Positions 31,199 to 37,899 of a stretch of 64,000 nucleotides of DNA are shown here, one piece after another (positions within the stretch are counted from its first letter, which is position 1; each line of letters starts with the position of its first letter). Under the pieces are notes generated by a model. It saw only the letters and a program-made list of their open reading frames with translations, was not told the DNA's origin and made no database searches. Position numbers and translations under genes: made by a program. This DNA comes from Lineus longissimus (taxonomy: Eukaryota > Nemertea > Pilidiophora > Heteronemertea > Lineidae). The DNA lies in the NCBI RefSeq assembly GCF_910592395.1, contig NC_088317.1, positions 12,522,001 to 12,586,000 of the forward strand. The letters run 5' to 3'.

Positions 31199-31225
31199 TT
31201 ATTTATAGTAAAATGTTTTTTTAAA
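31199..31225 (-). promoter_or_regulatory. Putative late promoter of the 78-aa gene
   Basis: Read on the minus strand, a TTTAAAAAAA run leads through ATTTTACTATAAATAA to ATG. The same sequence with one change precedes the major capsid gene at 34975..35000. Co-regulation is inferred. Confidence 0.5.
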
Positions 31226-31226
31226 T

Positions 31227-31550
31227 TTATAAGATCAGATTGTCAGATTTTTGTTTAGTTTTTTTATTTAATTTTTCAATAGGTGACTCCTCAATAGGTG
31301 ACTCCTTTTTGGAATAGAACCAAACAAAACCTGCTAAAGTGATGCCACTTATCAATATTAAAGGATAGTACTCGCTACGCTCGCAGAAGTAGTTTGTAGG
31401 CAAATAATAATTTTGCTTAACATCATCATCTGTTTTAACTTTTTTCTTTCCTTTATTCAACTGACCTAATTTTTTACCCCATTCAACTCTTTTATGATTC
31501 TTTGGCTTTTCTGTTGTTGTTATTTCAGCTGTTGTGTTTTCTCCGTCCAT
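31227..31550 (-). CDS. Small basic single-pass membrane protein (107 aa)
   Basis: A KPKNHKRVEWGKKLG basic segment with a conserved tryptophan is followed by a membrane segment (LILISGITLAGFVWFY) and a duplicated IEESPIE tail. It is related to the 153- and 188-aa arm proteins (KPRSEKQLAWSRELG, then one membrane segment). The residues just before the membrane segment (FCERSEYYP) come from a 29-nt repeat (31369..31397) that also occurs in another frame at 36584..36612. Confidence 0.55.
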   Translation of the reverse strand: MDGENTTAEITTTEKPKNHKRVEWGKKLGQLNKGKKKVKTDDDVKQNYYLPTNYFCERSEYYPLILISGITLAGFVWFYSKKESPIEESPIEKLNKKTKQKSDNLIL

Positions 31551-31572
31551 ACCTGTTTATTTTATGAAAAAA

Positions 31573-31770
31573 TATTAGCGACTATTAAAGTCATTATTAG
31601 CGACTATTAAAGTCATTATTAAAGTCATTATTAGCGACTATTAAAGTCATTATTAGCGACTATTAAAGTCATTATTAGCGACTATTAAAGTCATTATTAG
31701 CGACTATTAAAGTCATTATTAAAGTCATTATTAACGACTATTAAAGTCATTATTAGCGACTATTAAAGTC
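31573..31770. repeat. 22-nt tandem repeat between divergent genes (8 units)
   Basis: The unit ATTAGCGACTATTAAAGTCATT occurs eight times with core starts near 31577, 31599, 31633, 31655, 31677, 31699, 31733 and 31756. Two 12-nt half-units are inserted after units 2 and 6. It fills the gap between the divergent 107-aa and zinc-ribbon genes, so it may be a regulatory array or a replication origin. Confidence 0.7.
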
Positions 31771-31817
31771 TGATGGTTTATGACTAGGTTAATAAAAATT
31801 ATGTCTTCATAAATAAA

Positions 31818-32513
31818 ATGAAGACAGATGTTAGATTTGACAACTTTGAAGACATATATGAAAAAGTTGTTGAAGCATTAGAAAATGACGCAAGACACTA
31901 TCAATATGACATGTCACTTGTTTCATACAATCGTTATTATTTGCGAGAGCAGCTTAAAATAGCTGGAAAATATGTCAATTTATATTGTAATCATTGGATG
32001 TGTCAAGATTGTTATTCAACAGCTTGTACTATACTAGAGAATGAAGTCGTTTGTAATGATTGTGGCACTGTAGACAATGCTTTTGATTCATACTCTCATA
32101 CTTCACCAGATTTGTGGACAAATTCTATTCAAAAAACGTATATTTGTGGTTCACACTATGGCATGGAAAAAACTCATAAGTATGTGATATCTAAATTTTC
32201 AAAATTTAAAGAACAATATAAAGACGAACTATTGTTCAAAAGAGTGGACTATCATTCAATTGCCAAGGATGTGAAAAGGTTAGAAGACCTGTTTGAACAG
32301 AATAAGGATAAACTAAACAGAAAGTCCTTCTTTTTTAACAAACATATATTACGAAAATTAAATGAACACTATCTTTTAGCACCAGCAAGTATAAGCGCAG
32401 CGACGAGAAAAGAATTGAAAAAATTGGACGCAAAAGCAGCTGCATCAGCGAGTGTATTAACATCTTCTTTAGAAAAGGTGTATGAAGATTTTAAAACATT
32501 AAATTGGCCATAA
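31818..32513 (+). CDS. Zinc-ribbon putative transcription factor, VLTF3/TFIIB-like (231 aa)
   Basis: Residues 57-90 hold a cysteine cluster (CNHWMCQDCYSTAC, then CNDCGTV) of zinc-ribbon type; the CNDCGTV end resembles TFIIB. Downstream are a helix (KDVKRLEDLFEQNKDKL) and RKSFFFNKHILRKLNEHYLL, a pattern like the C-terminal part of VLTF3-type late transcription factors. It is the central-element counterpart in context of the 388-aa protein of the arms. The C-terminus is Ala-rich. I infer a late transcription activator that acts on the AAATAAATG start motif; homology is uncertain. Confidence 0.45.
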   Translation: MKTDVRFDNFEDIYEKVVEALENDARHYQYDMSLVSYNRYYLREQLKIAGKYVNLYCNHWMCQDCYSTACTILENEVVCNDCGTVDNAFDSYSHTSPDLWTNSIQKTYICGSHYGMEKTHKYVISKFSKFKEQYKDELLFKRVDYHSIAKDVKRLEDLFEQNKDKLNRKSFFFNKHILRKLNEHYLLAPASISAATRKELKKLDAKAAASASVLTSSLEKVYEDFKTLNWP

Positions 32514-32519
32514 TCTTAG

Positions 32520-32546
32520 ATTTTATAAAGTCAGACTCTATAAAAT
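32520..32546. terminator. Hairpin between convergent genes
   Basis: ATTTTATAAAGTC and GACTCTATAAAAT pair with one mismatch, exactly in the 33-nt gap between two convergent stop codons. It is a likely shared transcript-end signal. Confidence 0.45.
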
Positions 32547-32996
32547 TTAGGAATCCTCGCTCTCGCTTTTTTCCACTGCTAATTCTGATTTTTCATGCGT
32601 CATTGCAGTTTCAGCCGTATTGACTACAATTGTACCTGCAGCTAAAAGTGTTGGGTTCATATATTGACCCAGTTGTTTCTTTATTTCATGGTTAACTATG
32701 ATATTGTCATTTAATTTTTCATGCAATTTGTTTTGGTCTAAATTTGGAAATACCATTTTTACTGCTTGAGTATAACCAAATAGTAAATTAGATACGAAAT
32801 CATCAGCAATCTGAGTATTATATTTGATGTTATATTTATTATGTAATTTTTCAATATTTTTTTGTGACGCTTTTTTAATCGTAGCCTCAGATGATTTTAT
32901 TCCTAGTTTATTGAGTAATCCTGATTGATAGTGTGAAAGTAATTCACTTCGCATGTCACACTCTTCAACAATAGTTTCCACATTCACGCCGTTCAT
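32547..32996 (-). CDS. Small protein with C-terminal hydrophobic segment (149 aa)
   Basis: The first half is helical and polar. The second half has LHEKLNDNIIVNHEIKKQLG followed by a hydrophobic LLAAGTIVVNTAETA and an acidic end. The end resembles that of the arm proteins at 2545..3417 and 61262..62062 (LRNDYLITNELDKWLG, then LTALASTTLITLG), so they may be one family with a variable N-terminus. Function is unknown. It lies just upstream of the ATPase stop on the same strand. Confidence 0.45.
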   Translation of the reverse strand: MNGVNVETIVEECDMRSELLSHYQSGLLNKLGIKSSEATIKKASQKNIEKLHNKYNIKYNTQIADDFVSNLLFGYTQAVKMVFPNLDQNKLHEKLNDNIIVNHEIKKQLGQYMNPTLLAAGTIVVNTAETAMTHEKSELAVEKSESEDS

Positions 32997-33007
32997 GGTG
33001 TGTTTAT

Positions 33008-33628
33008 TTATGATAAAAAATAATCAAAAGGCATCTTTCTGCGCAGTATAAGCTTCTTTCCTGCATCAATCTGCACAAGAACTGTGTCTTTTTCGCTTTG
33101 TGGAATACATCGATTTTCTTTGAAGATTTGATCCATAGATAATTGATCATTCATTGTATGAATCACCATGTGTTTACAATTTTCTCTAAAATCTTTTACA
33201 ACTGCATTATATTTTTGGGTCAAAAGCCACACAGAAATTCCATAATGTCTTCCTGAGAAAGCTAGTTCAGTCAATTTTGTACACTTATTCTTTGATTCCC
33301 ACAAATTAGCACAATCATCAATGATAAATAATGTTTGATGATCTTGACTTTTTAAATTTTCAATCGCATCTTCTAAGCATATATTTAAATCTGTAAGTAC
33401 TAATTTTGGAGGATAAACAATTACACCTTTATCTTGTGTAATCCATGCTCTATCTTGGTAAGTTTTATTCATGTCAATCGTAGGACAAAAAAGCACAATG
33501 TCATCAAATTTTTTACGAAATTCTTTTTCAAGTAAGTCAAGTATAAAGTAGGTCTTACCACAGTCTGTCATTCCGACAATTAACATATTGAACGGTGGAT
33601 CACAATAAAATTCACTCGTCATACTCAT
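33008..33628 (-). CDS. FtsK/HerA-type genome packaging ATPase (206 aa)
   Basis: Walker A is GMTDCGKT at residues 19-26 and Walker B is LFIIDDCA near residue 105. AFSGRHYGISVWLLTQK follows, matching the sensor region of viral A32-like packaging ATPases. The length matches Polinton ATPases. It would pump DNA into the capsid. The gene lies next to the major capsid gene on the same strand, as usual. The start follows AAAAATAAATG. Confidence 0.85.
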   Translation of the reverse strand: MSMTSEFYCDPPFNMLIVGMTDCGKTYFILDLLEKEFRKKFDDIVLFCPTIDMNKTYQDRAWITQDKGVIVYPPKLVLTDLNICLEDAIENLKSQDHQTLFIIDDCANLWESKNKCTKLTELAFSGRHYGISVWLLTQKYNAVVKDFRENCKHMVIHTMNDQLSMDQIFKENRCIPQSEKDTVLVQIDAGKKLILRRKMPFDYFLS

Positions 33629-33659
33629 TTATTTTTAACATTTTGAAGAAGCAAAAGGA

Positions 33660-33733
33660 TGTCATCAAATTTGATGACAAAAATTCAAAAGAAATTACCT
33701 TTGAAGAATATACTCGGTTGTCAAATTTGACAA
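33660..33733 (-). terminator. Two perfect palindromes downstream of the major capsid gene
   Basis: TGTCATCAAATTTGATGACA (33660..33679) and TTGTCAAATTTGACAA (33718..33733) are perfect and related to each other. They lie in the 131-bp gap between the MCP stop and the ATPase start. Candidate 3'-end signals. Confidence 0.45.
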
Positions 33734-33759
33734 CTGACACATGCGAAATATTTTAACAA

Positions 33760-34974
33760 CTAGTGTACAATGCCCTTTACTCGTTTATTCTCAAGTCCTA
33801 CTAATCCATCAGCTACAATATAGACAAGCATGTCATATTCTGTTTCAGTACTTCTGGTAAGTTCAAGTTGTAAACCATGTTTAATATTGCTCATGGCAGT
33901 TCCAGATCCATGCAAATAGTTGTCCTCTGTACTTCTCAGATCAATCCACAGAGCATATTTATGATTTTCATAGAATTTTTCGACATCCATCATGCAATCT
34001 TCAGTTTGCTTAAGATCTTCTGACATATAAAGTCGTTTGACTTCATCAAATTGATTATAGGCTTTCATTCCTGACTTGTATATACAGTGAGAAATTCCTT
34101 CTGAAGTAATGGTCACATTAGTGATGTCTGGATTTTGAAAACTTGTATTTTCGGCATCATACTCAGCGTAATTTTTCTGGAAAAATATCAGAATACCCTT
34201 TGTAGAAGCGCGATTGACATCTACATTGATATTCATTCGTTTATTCTTTCCAATTGAATCTGTTCTCAAAAGATGCACGTCTTCATATCGAAATCTAGTA
34301 TCAGCATATATTGCTTCGATTTCCTCACTAAGTTCTGTGGAAAAGACTGTTTCATACTCAAGTTGAATATCTTTCACAGCATATGTTTTTGACGTTGCAG
34401 TTCCTGTCACAACATATTTTGCATCATTGAATTTGATATTATATTCAATGGATTCTAAAATAGCTGATGGGTAAAAAGGTAGATGATCATCAAAAAGTTC
34501 TGACTCAATAGGAATACAATATCTGTCACCAAATGCTGTTTTAATAGCATCTTTTCGTTGCTCCTTGTCAATACCTTGCTGAACACGATTTTTCCTTTGT
34601 TTTTCTGTCAACCAAAAATCCTTGAATGTATTATAGATGTAAGATTTGTCCACTTCACTCATTGTTTTTCCACCCAATTTAGTTGTAATTCTTTCAACAA
34701 TATTTCGACCAACATTAGCCACAAATCCAGCTGCTGCAGCATTGGCTGCATTACTTGCTTTTGATGAGGTAGAAAGTTTAAATGTAAGTTTCAAACTTTT
34801 GGGAACAATCACTTGTCCTTTTTCAAGCTGAGGAATTTTCACATAAAGTGTTTCTCCAGGATTCACAGAATTAGGATTGTGAGTAATGACTTCATAATTT
34901 CTTTTAGCTTTGAGCCCCTTGGCTATTTTGTTTGATCTATAAGGATCAAGATATTTACCAAACGATGTGTCCAT
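33760..34974 (-). CDS. Major capsid protein, double jelly-roll (404 aa)
   Basis: The N-terminal region (NPGETLYVKIPQLEKGQVIV, PKSLKLTFKLS) has the strand pattern of Polinton-type double jelly-roll capsid proteins. A middle segment (IESELFDDHLPFYPSAILES) and KYALWIDLRSTEDN near the end also fit. Length and position (beside the ATPase and opposite the integrase) agree. It would build the icosahedral shell. The upstream 25 nt match those of the 78-aa gene. It is intact. Confidence 0.75.
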   Translation of the reverse strand: MDTSFGKYLDPYRSNKIAKGLKAKRNYEVITHNPNSVNPGETLYVKIPQLEKGQVIVPKSLKLTFKLSTSSKASNAANAAAAGFVANVGRNIVERITTKLGGKTMSEVDKSYIYNTFKDFWLTEKQRKNRVQQGIDKEQRKDAIKTAFGDRYCIPIESELFDDHLPFYPSAILESIEYNIKFNDAKYVVTGTATSKTYAVKDIQLEYETVFSTELSEEIEAIYADTRFRYEDVHLLRTDSIGKNKRMNINVDVNRASTKGILIFFQKNYAEYDAENTSFQNPDITNVTITSEGISHCIYKSGMKAYNQFDEVKRLYMSEDLKQTEDCMMDVEKFYENHKYALWIDLRSTEDNYLHGSGTAMSNIKHGLQLELTRSTETEYDMLVYIVADGLVGLENKRVKGIVH

Positions 34975-35000
34975 TTATTTATAGTAAAATTTTTTTTAAA
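34975..35000 (-). promoter_or_regulatory. Putative late promoter of the major capsid gene
   Basis: On the minus strand a TTTAAAAAAA run and ATTTTACTATAAATAA lead directly into ATG, as before the 78-aa gene. The 5' leader would be only a few nt, as in poxvirus late promoters with TAAATG. Confidence 0.5.
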
Positions 35001-35064
35001 AAAATCAATGTGCCATTTTTGGCATATTGACATATTGAACAAGAAGAAAATTTTTATAAAATAA

Positions 35065-35424
35065 ATGAGTAATTTATATTCTAACTTTGATCAAATTCAA
35101 GACATTCAAGACAAGTTCAATGCAGACATCCTCAAGGTTAAAGCTAGATTTAATTTGTGGGATTATGAGATTGACAAAGTACTAGTTGAAATTAAAGAAG
35201 AGATCCTCAAGGTTAAAAACAGTTCGTGGGGTGCAGACGTTATAACAGCGAGTAAAGTCAATACTAAAGTGGATCAACTTGAGATATCAGTGAATGACTC
35301 CTTCATCAAATTAGAAACATGGTGGGCTATCGTTGGAACTTATTTAGACTATATGTTGACCCGTAGAAGATGGAAAAATGTACCCAAGGAGCTGAAAGAA
35401 CTTCCTTCATTGCAAATTGAGTAA
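35065..35424 (+). CDS. Small helical protein of unknown function (119 aa)
   Basis: The protein has no hydrophobic segment and contains a repeated ADILKVKARFNLWDYE / EEILKVKNSSWGAD pattern, so it is mostly helical, perhaps dimeric. No family recognised. It is divergent from the major capsid gene and convergent with the integrase. The ATG is preceded by TTTTTATAAAATAA. Confidence 0.45.
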   Translation: MSNLYSNFDQIQDIQDKFNADILKVKARFNLWDYEIDKVLVEIKEEILKVKNSSWGADVITASKVNTKVDQLEISVNDSFIKLETWWAIVGTYLDYMLTRRRWKNVPKELKELPSLQIE

Positions 35425-35448
35425 GCTTACGAGCTTAGTGAGTAGCGA

Positions 35449-35498
35449 GTAACATGTTTATAATGTCTTCAAATTTGAAGACATTATAAATATGTTAC
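35449..35498. terminator. 50-nt hairpin between convergent genes
   Basis: GTAACAT, one G-T pair and TTTATAATGTCTTCAAA pair with the complementary half with no loop. The integrase stop codon lies inside it. It separates the convergent 119-aa and integrase genes and is the largest hairpin of the element. Confidence 0.55.
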
Positions 35499-36517
35499 TT
35501 CTTTCTCAACCGTGAGTCAACACTTTTTTCAGGATCTAAGCCTTCTTTGTGTTTAATTGTTGACTCAATTTTAGCTTCTTTATCTGCTTTCTCAACCTCA
35601 GAAGAATCAGCTTCTTCATCAATTGTAGCTAGCCCTTGTGTCACTTGCTGCAAAGCATCAAGTCTAACTCTTTCGTCATTATTTAAGATAGCATGAACAC
35701 CTTCAATATTTTTGATAGTGTAAGTTCTATTGCTCCAAATCTGTTTGTAACCCTTTGTAAATATAGGTCTCTTCAATTTTTTTCTAACTAATTCTCCAAT
35801 GTTAAACTTGTGTACAACGGGCATAGATTTTTCTACATTTAATTCAACTAATTCAGTAGCATGAAGGTTAGCTTCATTTGGACTATAGTCTAAAATGCCA
35901 GAATGAGGTCTTTCATTGTATGCACTAATGTAATCTTGCAATGTATCAACCCATTTGACTGTATTTTTCTCTGTGAAATCTTTGAAGACCATTTCTTTAA
36001 TAGTTCTAGATAGTCTATCAATTAAGCCTAATGCATGATGATCACCAATATCCACTGTTCCATGTCTAATGTTTAATTCTTTGAATAAATCTTGTAGTGG
36101 TTTGTTTAAAAATTCATTGCCTGAATCTGTAATAATAAGTGTAATACTTCCAGTATCATTATAAATTTTTTCAAAGCCATTTTTCACTTCAAACTTTGTC
36201 TTATTTTTTAATGCTTCAGCATAAGCTTTTCTTGTAAATGTATCAATAGCAAGTAAAATCCATTTATACCCTTTATTTTGCCTTGAGTAATTACTCATGT
36301 CCAACAAATCCATGAACCAAAGAGCATTTTCACGATAAGCAATAATGTGACCTTGGATTTTATTGGACTTCTGCTTTTTGTGAAGCTGATAGCTTTTCTG
36401 AGATTTTACAAATTGATCAATGTCATCAAATTTTATACTAGGATCCTTCTTTTTCATGATTTTATAAAATTTTAAAGCAGAAGGATATTTGTACCTTGCA
36501 TATGCTTCTTGCATCAT
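35495..36517 (-). CDS. Retrovirus-like integrase with DD35D triad (340 aa)
   Basis: The rve core runs from about residue 64 (ALWFMDLLDMS, D70) through ITDSGNEF (D131) to HALGLIDRLSRTIKE (D167). Spacing between the last two is exactly 35 residues, as in DD35E enzymes, but the third residue is Asp instead of Glu. A W-DTLQDYISAYNERPHSGI helix follows, as usual. The C-terminus has a small beta domain (LVRKKLKRPIF) and an acidic tail. The young insertion with a 6-bp duplication indicates the enzyme family was active. The N-terminal zinc finger seen in some integrases is absent. Confidence 0.85.
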   Translation of the reverse strand: MMQEAYARYKYPSALKFYKIMKKKDPSIKFDDIDQFVKSQKSYQLHKKQKSNKIQGHIIAYRENALWFMDLLDMSNYSRQNKGYKWILLAIDTFTRKAYAEALKNKTKFEVKNGFEKIYNDTGSITLIITDSGNEFLNKPLQDLFKELNIRHGTVDIGDHHALGLIDRLSRTIKEMVFKDFTEKNTVKWVDTLQDYISAYNERPHSGILDYSPNEANLHATELVELNVEKSMPVVHKFNIGELVRKKLKRPIFTKGYKQIWSNRTYTIKNIEGVHAILNNDERVRLDALQQVTQGLATIDEEADSSEVEKADKEAKIESTIKHKEGLDPEKSVDSRLRKK

Positions 36518-36524
36518 ATTTATT

Positions 36525-37796
36525 TTAAAGAATAGTTTGAACTAAAAGACCTACAATAATTAATCCCATTGTAAAAGGTAAATGACTCGCTTCGCTCGTA
36601 GAAGTAGTTTGTTTATTCATCAAATTTGATGAATTAGTTTGTGGTTGTTCGTTCTCCAGATTTGAAGAGTGAGTTTGTTCGTTCTCCAGATTTGAAGAGT
36701 GAGTTTGTCGCTTTTTTCTGACATTGATATGTGAATTGATGCCAAAAGTTGTATTTTCTGTAGCGGTTAACAGAGAGTTATTATACCCTTCAATTGTACC
36801 AATATGTAATCGCATATTACTCGGAACAAGTTGTAATCCTAATCCAACAGCAAAATCTAATCGTGAACCTGCTTTTTCTAAAGCATATGCAAGCGCTTGT
36901 TTTGAGTGAATGAGTATGCTCGCTGACTGAAATGATTTGATGGAATCGACTAATGTTTGACCTTGAATAGAATCTTCCACTAAAATTCCAAATTGCTTTT
37001 GCGTGTCTAATGAATCAAGAATATCCTGACGAATCATGGTTTGTGAACCTAGAATACAATAAACATACGTTCGAATGGATTCATTGATTCTACTCATGCC
37101 CGCTTTAGTCAATCCTTGACTGTCTAAGGTGATAAAATTTGTCCAATCGTCTGAGTAAATGAACGATAAATTATCAATATAAAGTCTATGATGGTCTGCA
37201 TAGACATATCCTTTTTTATCTGCATTAAATGGAAACTTACTAGGATCATTCAAATAATAGTTGCCATCGTCCATGACAATGTCTAGCGCTTGTATTTTCC
37301 CTTTGTGAAAATAGTTGAAGTCAACAGAACCAAATTCAAGTTTCAAATTTTCATAGGCTTGTTTATTGTAAGGATTTTTTGATGGATTAAAGTCAGGATT
37401 TCCTGGTAAAGGAATTTTTAGCTGGTGTAATATCTTTATGATGGTAAAATAGACATGGAATCTAAAAATACTTTGTACTAAAGGATCAGCATGATTAATA
37501 TGATTATGCCAGCTTACACCTGAACCTGATGAAGCACAGTATAGTGCAAATTTAAATTGGTTTTCCCAGTTATCCATGCTTGCATTTTTAATATAATCTT
37601 GTACTTGTGCATACGTTGAAAAATTTCGTGGAATCACCTTAATAGGAAAAATATCAATTGTATTGAATTCAAAACTTAGATAGGGTGTGACATGAATTTT
37701 TTGATGGATGAAAGGATTCTTGGTCAAAGAGTTATTCTTGTAAGTGACAGGATAGTTTACATTAGCATTATATTTTAAATAGTTTGGAAAGTCCAT
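36525..37796 (-). CDS. Conserved Polinton tail-anchored protein (423 aa)
   Basis: Motifs in order are SSGSGVSWHNHINHADPL, RFHVYFTIIKILHQLKIPLP, GNPDFNPSKN and IRTYVYCILGSQ. They are shared with the 463-aa arm protein (6249..7640). A linker with repeated QTHSSNLENE units is followed by a C-terminal membrane segment (LPFTMGLIIVGLLVQTIL). Just before the membrane segment, TTSTSEAS is encoded by the 29-nt repeat at 36584..36612. Conservation between two distant elements suggests a core virion function, which is unknown. Confidence 0.65.
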   Translation of the reverse strand: MDFPNYLKYNANVNYPVTYKNNSLTKNPFIHQKIHVTPYLSFEFNTIDIFPIKVIPRNFSTYAQVQDYIKNASMDNWENQFKFALYCASSGSGVSWHNHINHADPLVQSIFRFHVYFTIIKILHQLKIPLPGNPDFNPSKNPYNKQAYENLKLEFGSVDFNYFHKGKIQALDIVMDDGNYYLNDPSKFPFNADKKGYVYADHHRLYIDNLSFIYSDDWTNFITLDSQGLTKAGMSRINESIRTYVYCILGSQTMIRQDILDSLDTQKQFGILVEDSIQGQTLVDSIKSFQSASILIHSKQALAYALEKAGSRLDFAVGLGLQLVPSNMRLHIGTIEGYNNSLLTATENTTFGINSHINVRKKRQTHSSNLENEQTHSSNLENEQPQTNSSNLMNKQTTSTSEASHLPFTMGLIIVGLLVQTIL

Positions 37797-37838
37797 TTAT
37801 TTTTATTTTTATTTCTTTATTTTTTATTTTTTTTAATC

Positions 37839-37896
37839 AGGGCTACCAATTTGGTAGCCCTGTTGCCATTAACAGGGCTAGCATTTTGCTAGCCCT
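37839..37896 (-). terminator. Two related hairpins downstream of polB
   Basis: AGGGCTACCAA and AGGGCTAGCA each pair with their complements around 1- and 3-nt loops (37839..37861 and 37874..37896). They share the AGGGCTA core with the hairpin at 30937..30959, and the G/C difference between them is compensated on both strands. They lie just after the PolB stop at 37900. Confidence 0.55.
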
Positions 37897-37899
37897 TGT

